From contig JAMYGW020000007.1 in the NCBI GenBank assembly GCA_025617375.2, positions 806,001 to 870,000 of the forward strand: a DNA stretch of 64,000 nucleotides, given 5' to 3'. Both the position numbers and the translations under genes were made by a program. Below the pieces are notes generated by a model. The model did not search any database and was not told the DNA's origin. It saw nothing but the letters and a program-made list of their open reading frames with translations. Positions 59,166-64,000 of this stretch are shown here, piece by piece. The stretch is from Acarospora socialis (Eukaryota; Ascomycota; Lecanoromycetes; Acarosporales; Acarosporaceae). Positions within the stretch are counted from its first letter, which is position 1, and every line of letters starts with the position of its first letter.

Positions 59166-60286
59166 ATGCCATTCTCCCACCACAGCCATTCCGGCCAATT
59201 CTGCGGCCACGCGACGAACACGCTTGAAGAGATGATTCAAGCGGCCATCGCGCGCCGGATGACCGTCTTCGCCTTGACCGAGCACATGCCGCGCGAGGAA
59301 GCCGATCTCTACTCGGACGAGGCCAGTTCCTTTCCCGCGTGCCTCCCGTGTGTCGGGTCTGTCAACTGAGACGCTGCACTCCAGATCACGACGGGCGTCA
59401 CTCCCGCCAAGCTCGCCGCGCTGTTCGACGCCTACCATCACGAAGCCGTGCGGTTACGCGACAAGTATGCTCCCCGGATCCAGATCCTGCTCGGCGTGGA
59501 GGTCGATTGGATCCGGGCTTCGTCGCGGCAATGGGTCGAAGGCCTTCTCGCAAAGTACCGGTTCGACCTCTTCGTCGGTTCCGTTCACCATGTGCACGGC
59601 ATTCCGATCGACTATGACGCGCGGTCGTACCTCCGGGCTCGAGAGCAGGCGGGTGGGACGGACGAGCGGCTGTTTGAGGACTACTTCGACGCGCAGTTCG
59701 AGATGGTCAGAGCGTTGAAGCCGCCCGTCGTCGGGCACTTCGACCTCGTTCGGCTCAAGAGCGACGACGTGGAGCGGAGCTTCGCGCAGTGGCCTGGAGT
59801 GTGGCGGGCCATTGAGCGGAATCTGGAGTTCATTGCGGGGTACGGTGGGCTGCTGGAGTTGAACTCGGCCGGTCTGCGGAAGGGGATGAGCGAGCCGTAT
59901 CCGAAGGCGGAGATCTGTCAGGTCAGTTTCGTCAATGGGGATATGTGTCACTCGGATACAATGTTCGCAAGCCGAGAGGGGGTTTAGTGGGTTCAAATGT
60001 ACTGACGAAATCCTGTCAGGCCTTTCTTAAGCACGGTGGGAGATTTACCCTGTCGGACGACAGTCATGGCGTCGAACACGTGGGATTAAAGTACGAGAAT
60101 GTGCTCGAATTCGTCGAGAGCTCTGGCATCAAGGAGGTGCACTTCCTCGGGCGTGGGGGTACCGCTTTTGATCACCGCTTCCTGAATGTATCGGTGTCGT
60201 CGGCCAGGTTGGTGGATCTCAAGCGTCATGCCTTCTGGCGTGTGGATCGGTCGAACCATGAGCCGGCGTTTGATGATCGTCTGTGA
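59166..60286 (+). CDS. his2: Histidinol-phosphatase (PHP family)
   Basis: Dephosphorylates histidinol phosphate in histidine biosynthesis. Exons 59166-59321, 59385-59921, 60020-60286 (319 aa). PHP metal-binding features: HHSHSGQFCGHATNTLEEMI at the N terminus, VFALTEHMPRE, GVEVDWI, LFVGSVHHVHGIPIDYD, the AGGTDERLFEDYFDAQ block, VVGHFDLVRL, ELNSAGLRKGMSEPYP and FTLSDDSHGVEHVGLKYENV. Intron 2 (98 bp) is GT-AG. Intron 1 (63 bp) is best read as GC-AG (GAG/GCCAGT...CCAG), giving YSDEITTGVTPAKL in frame; unspliced DNA has a stop, and GT donors nearby shift the frame. Its end is 99 bp from a large minisatellite. Confidence 0.9.
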
Positions 60287-60385
60287 CCCTTTCGATGACG
60301 AGGCCCCCGATTTCTGGACCGCCGTCCCGTTTGGTCCCGTTCTACCCTTCTTGGAAGGACCTCTTAGAGCTGATTGAGTAGGGAT

Positions 60386-60689
60386 GTCTCAAAAGGGTAC
60401 GGGGGTCTCAAAAGGGTACGGGGGTCTCAAAAGGGTACGGGGGTCTCAAAAGGGTACGGGGGTCTCAAAAGGGTACGGGGGTCTCAAAAGGGTACGGGGG
60501 TCTCAAAAGGGTACGGGGGTCTCAAAAGGGTACGGGGGTCTCAAAAGGGTACGGGGGTCTCAAAAGGGTACGGGGGTCTCAAAAGGGTACGGGGGTCTCA
60601 AAAGGGTACGGGGGTCTCAAAAGGGTACGGGGGTCTCAAAAGGGTACGGGGGTCTCAAAAGGGTACGGGGGTCTCAAAAGGGTACGGGG
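60386..60689. repeat. Minisatellite, 16 copies of a 19-bp unit
   Basis: Unit GTCTCAAAAGGGTACGGGG, 16 head-to-tail copies that appear identical, total 304 bp. Each unit carries GGG and, across the junction, GGGGG runs split by TAC, so the plus strand has dense G-quadruplex potential. Because 19 is not a multiple of 3 and the unit has no stop in any plus frame, all forward frames stay open; the resulting periodic ORFs (60374-60802) are a by-product, not evidence of a gene. Confidence 0.97.
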
Positions 60690-63589
60690 GGAAAGCGGCG
60701 TTGGCTTGCTGTCTGAACGGACGATTGAGCATAGCAGGTCCTCGATGGGCTACCAACACAGAACGCTATTACGTCTATCATTGCCTTGACGTAAACGGGT
60801 GATCCGGCAGCAAGTCAGGACAAACCGTCAGGTCTCGTATTCAACAAACTAGCTCATATATATTTCTTGACGAGTTTTGCCAGCTACGGAAGTTGTCCAT
60901 TGCTCCCCACCAATGATAGATGATAGCTGCACCCACTCGGTCACCCGGAACGTCTCCAGAAGTGTCGACAAGGCTTTTGGTACCAATCTTCAACAACACA
61001 GAGCAGTCATGGTGAAGGGTGGCTGTTGATCCTGCCTTGTATACTTGTTACGGGAGCATCCCTATAGGCCTCATCCCCCGTCCTGTACGCCTGGATCATC
61101 TCCACGGCTGCAGCTGGTTCCTTTCAGCGGAGGAATACCTGCCCAAAACAAGACATGGCATCTACCTTGGAGTATTCGAGCCTTATCGACGCCCAATCGA
61201 CACCACTAATCATACGAATGAGCAGCCTCTCAAGGACTCACTTTTTCTACACAAGAACAACACACTAGAAGCAACATGGTAATGCAGGTAGCCCGCACTC
61301 CACCAACCTACATCCGCAGTGTTCAGTCCCATCTGAACTGATAGCCCGCCAAAGAGAGATAAGCACAACTCGGAGATGTACGTGTTGTAGGTACGTACGA
61401 GAACCTCACGTATACCTTGTACAGTACCTACCCAGCCTTGGTATGTGCGTTACTTGGAACAGGCCTGCCAGCCAAGGTGCCAGTCGAGTGGACCAAACGG
61501 GATGGCGTTCAGCCGTCGATAGAGGGCATTATTAACATTCGTTCAGAGCCTGTGTCGAATCTAACATAACAAAGCACATGCACATGCACATGCACCCCGA
61601 CTGAAGGATCGAGTGAGGGAAGACACCTTGGGGGATTGTACTTCTTACCGTGTACGGTACTCCGGTCCTTCCTTCGTACTCGTACCTTACCGTGTCGACT
61701 GTTAAGGTACTATCAGCTTAAATGCTTAATAATGATTGACTGGCCTTGCCCTGAACAATATAATATTACGTGTCACATATCAAAAAGTGACACCGATACT
61801 GCAGCCAACAGAGCCCCCGATCCGGGGGTTGCAAACTGCTGGTACGGATCACCCTTACGGAGTAGCTCATTCTCCTTTATATTAACATCCATCCATCCCA
61901 CACAGCCATCAATTTCTGACAACTGCAATCAATCAATCAATCCATCCTTACGGAGTACCCAAGGTTACCTACCTAAGGTACACCATATGTCTAGGTCGCC
62001 GCCCCCAAGCCAAGGTACAAATACAGGTACCTCCTCAGACGCCATACCTAGGTACATACAGCCCTCTACCCTGCTGTCTAACACGCCATATAACCGACTC
62101 ACATGACTTGGGACTCCGTAGCTGTACCAGTGCTTTGGGTGCCGGTATCCTGAGGGCTTCCAGATCATGCAAGTCACACCCCTGGGTTATAAGGTGCGCA
62201 GACATGATAATGATAATACACAATAATTTCAAGACGGTCACTCTGATGGCAAGGTTCCGTAAGTCCGTATATACGTATGCGTACCGTATACATAAGTCAA
62301 GCTGGAAGATGGCTTTCTCGATGAAACACATCTGCACAGTCGGTAAGACTCAACATAGTACATTATGCCACTCACTTGAATGAGCCACATTAAATTATTT
62401 GCGTCACCGGCGAATGGTGGCCCCCAATCAGCCTCGTCTCGATCACAGCAGCACATTCAGCCGGAGACGAACGTCGAGACGGACAGTCGGTAAGATCGCC
62501 AAATGAGATGGGCCGGATTTAGTATACATTGAGGATACATATCCTTCTGCTTGGATCGATTGTGGGACGCCTGCAGTGTGCAGAGTACGCCTGCATCTGA
62601 TGGCTTTTCTCACCTCCATCACCACACTCACACTCACATTCACCTCTCTCCTCGCTTCTTCACTGCTGTCTCACTTGCTCTGTTGGTTGCCGTCATCGCG
62701 GTCATCGACACAAACCGGTTATTCACATGGTCAGGTACAGTTGGCGTCGCCATACTAGTTTCCGACTTGCAGCCATGGCTTCATAACAGAGAGTGATATT
62801 GTGTACGCCGTGTATACCGAACTGACTCGATCCCAGTCCCGTCACGCCTACCTACCTAGCTCATCCGCATCCGCATCCCACCGACCAGGGCACCGTGCGG
62901 CCTTACCTTGATGGCCCGGTATCGCTTACCCCATAATTTCACCATGACTGGATTTTTCTTTCTTCTGATTTCATGGATCTTTTGCGCGATGACCGCGATC
63001 TAGTGACGGGACAGTAAGCAGTGACTGTCCATCGGCCATTCGGAATTACGGGAGGAGCCTGGTCACCGACCATTTACACTGAGCTGTGTACTTGGCAATT
63101 GGCGGGATGGGTATGCATCGTTGGCGCAAGGGGATACTTCTCCGTCTGGTCTAAACTACGGCTTCGATACCAACGCCGCCCAACCTAGGAATGCACAATC
63201 AACTCCATTCAAGCCTTCCGCCTTTCCCCGTCCCCCTTCCCCCTTCCCTTCTGCCTCTCGTCCCCCTTCCCCGAACTCGGGCCTCTCGTAAGGTCAAGTG
63301 TGGATTGATGTAGGATCGAGTGGGTCTTCGATCGGTGCTTCTGCTCGAACGAAGGCCTTAAGTAAGACGCATTGTCCCGTCCTTTTAAGCTTCGAGCTTC
63401 AGTTCTTCAGTTCTTCATCAGGTCGAAACACACGCACCTACGTATCCGAGTGAGCCTACATCGCTATCCGTAGGTAGCAAGGGCATTTTAGCTTTTCCTT
63501 CAGACTCGAACTCGGACTTAGTCAACCTGCCATACGTCTTTGTTCGAGATAACATAGAATTTGCATCTCAACTCACCACAACGAGCACG
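60690..63589. other. Intergenic, no gene seen
   Basis: About 2.9 kb between the minisatellite and FKBP12. It holds TACGGAGTA copies at 61856 and 61949, GCACAT repeats at about 61575-61595, an AATC run at about 61926-61941, several GGTACCT/ACCTACC clusters near 61380-62050 and CT/CCCTT-rich DNA at 63220-63290 just before the FKBP promoter. No supported ORF. Confidence 0.4.
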
Positions 63590-64000
63590 ATGGGGGTTAC
63601 TCGCAAGGTCATTGAACCGGGCAACGGTGTGGACAGGCCGAAGAAGGGTGACGAGGTGACCATCGAATACACCGGCTGCCTTTACGACCCCAAACAGAAG
63701 GACAACGAGTTTCGGGGCACACAGTAAGCTTTGAACCCCTCTCCCCGGCCAAGGTGTCAGCGGCCGCCCATTCCTCTACCCTTGACCAAAGACATCTATG
63801 CATTTGTGATTAAAAAGAACAAGAAGCTGAGTCGATGTGTATTGACAGATTCGACTCGTCCATCGGACGTGGAGACTTCAAGACCCCAATTGGAGTAGGA
63901 CAGGTCATCCGAGGTAGGCCGAGACAGGGATCCTCCCTCTGTCAACCTCGGATCATCGCGGTTGAAGTGTTGTTAACGGTCGAGCGGCAGGTTGGGATGA
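63590..64000 (+). CDS. fpr1: FKBP12-type peptidyl-prolyl isomerase, 3' end missing
   Basis: Cytosolic prolyl isomerase that binds FK506/rapamycin. Exons seen: 63590-63723, 63849-63913 and 63991 to the window edge; introns 125 and 77 bp. The spliced reading MGVTRKVIEPGNGVDRPKKG, DEVTIEYTGCLYD, GTQ/FDSSIGRGDFKTPIGVGQVIRG/WDE matches the N-terminal two-thirds of FKBP12, including the FDSS strand and the VIRGWDE loop with the active-site Trp. There is no signal peptide or extra domain before the fold, so the single-domain Fpr1 form is likely. The remainder lies outside the window. Confidence 0.93.

Noticed and set aside
60374-60802. 142-codon periodic ORF (SKGYGGLKRVRGSQKGTGV units)
   Set aside because: It is a by-product of the 19-bp minisatellite, which has no stop in any forward frame; the flanks show no gene structure.

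Overview
The window is nuclear DNA of a filamentous ascomycete (Pezizomycotina; a Dothideomycete is my best guess, at low confidence). It has short GT-AG introns of about 47-160 bp, moderately compact genes on both strands, a full-length Msb2-type signalling mucin, a Pezizomycotina-style Bem1 and Bbc1, and Mrp51. I see no rRNA, tRNA, CRISPR array, bacterial operon or intact mobile element.

Layout. 1-13.4 kb: 3' part of the AP-1 beta adaptin gene, cytosolic-type aspartate aminotransferase, a Hos3-type histone deacetylase, a division-1 chitin synthase (minus), and Mrp51, which is divergent from the chitin synthase. 13.8-19.7 kb: ribosomal protein eS17, a small three-exon dsRNA-binding protein (113 aa), about 1.9 kb without a gene, then a fungal protein of unknown function (minus). 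19.7-22.9 kb: no intact gene, but traces of a decayed minus-strand coding region. 22.9-28.3 kb: Bbc1/Mti1 (minus) divergent from the CTD phosphatase Rtr1; the 3' end of RTR1 lies in a diverged 159-bp tandem repeat. 28.5-29.6 kb: an AT-rich accessory patch with a 151-bp TA-flanked inverted-repeat element (MITE-like) and a probably broken small gene. 29.7-36.4 kb: SMP-30 family lactonase, AFG1 ATPase and BEM1, all minus. 36.4-38.8 kb: no gene seen. 38.8-42.9 kb: a SAC3/GANP-domain protein (Thp3-like) divergent from VPS36. 43-49.3 kb: duplicated flanking DNA, an F-box-like protein (minus) and a 1102-aa fungal protein with a C-terminal membrane segment. 49.3-53.4 kb: a long regulatory or empty stretch ahead of MSB2. 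59.2-60.3 kb: histidinol-phosphatase, followed at once by 16 copies of a 19-bp G-rich minisatellite. 60.7-63.6 kb: no gene seen. 63.6 kb to the end: 5' part of an FKBP12-type prolyl isomerase.

The genes are mostly housekeeping. A loose theme is polarised growth and cell surface: MSB2 and BEM1 feed Cdc42/MAPK signalling, BBC1 acts at actin patches, AP-1 and VPS36 work in Golgi/endosome sorting, and chitin synthase is cargo of those routes. The least ordinary signals are the 16 x 19 bp minisatellite, the in-frame 159-bp repeat at the end of RTR1, the inverted-repeat element, two likely GC-AG introns, a 6-bp first exon in BEM1 and a recurring intergenic 9-mer TACGGAGTA. I found no convincing wholly new biological system.
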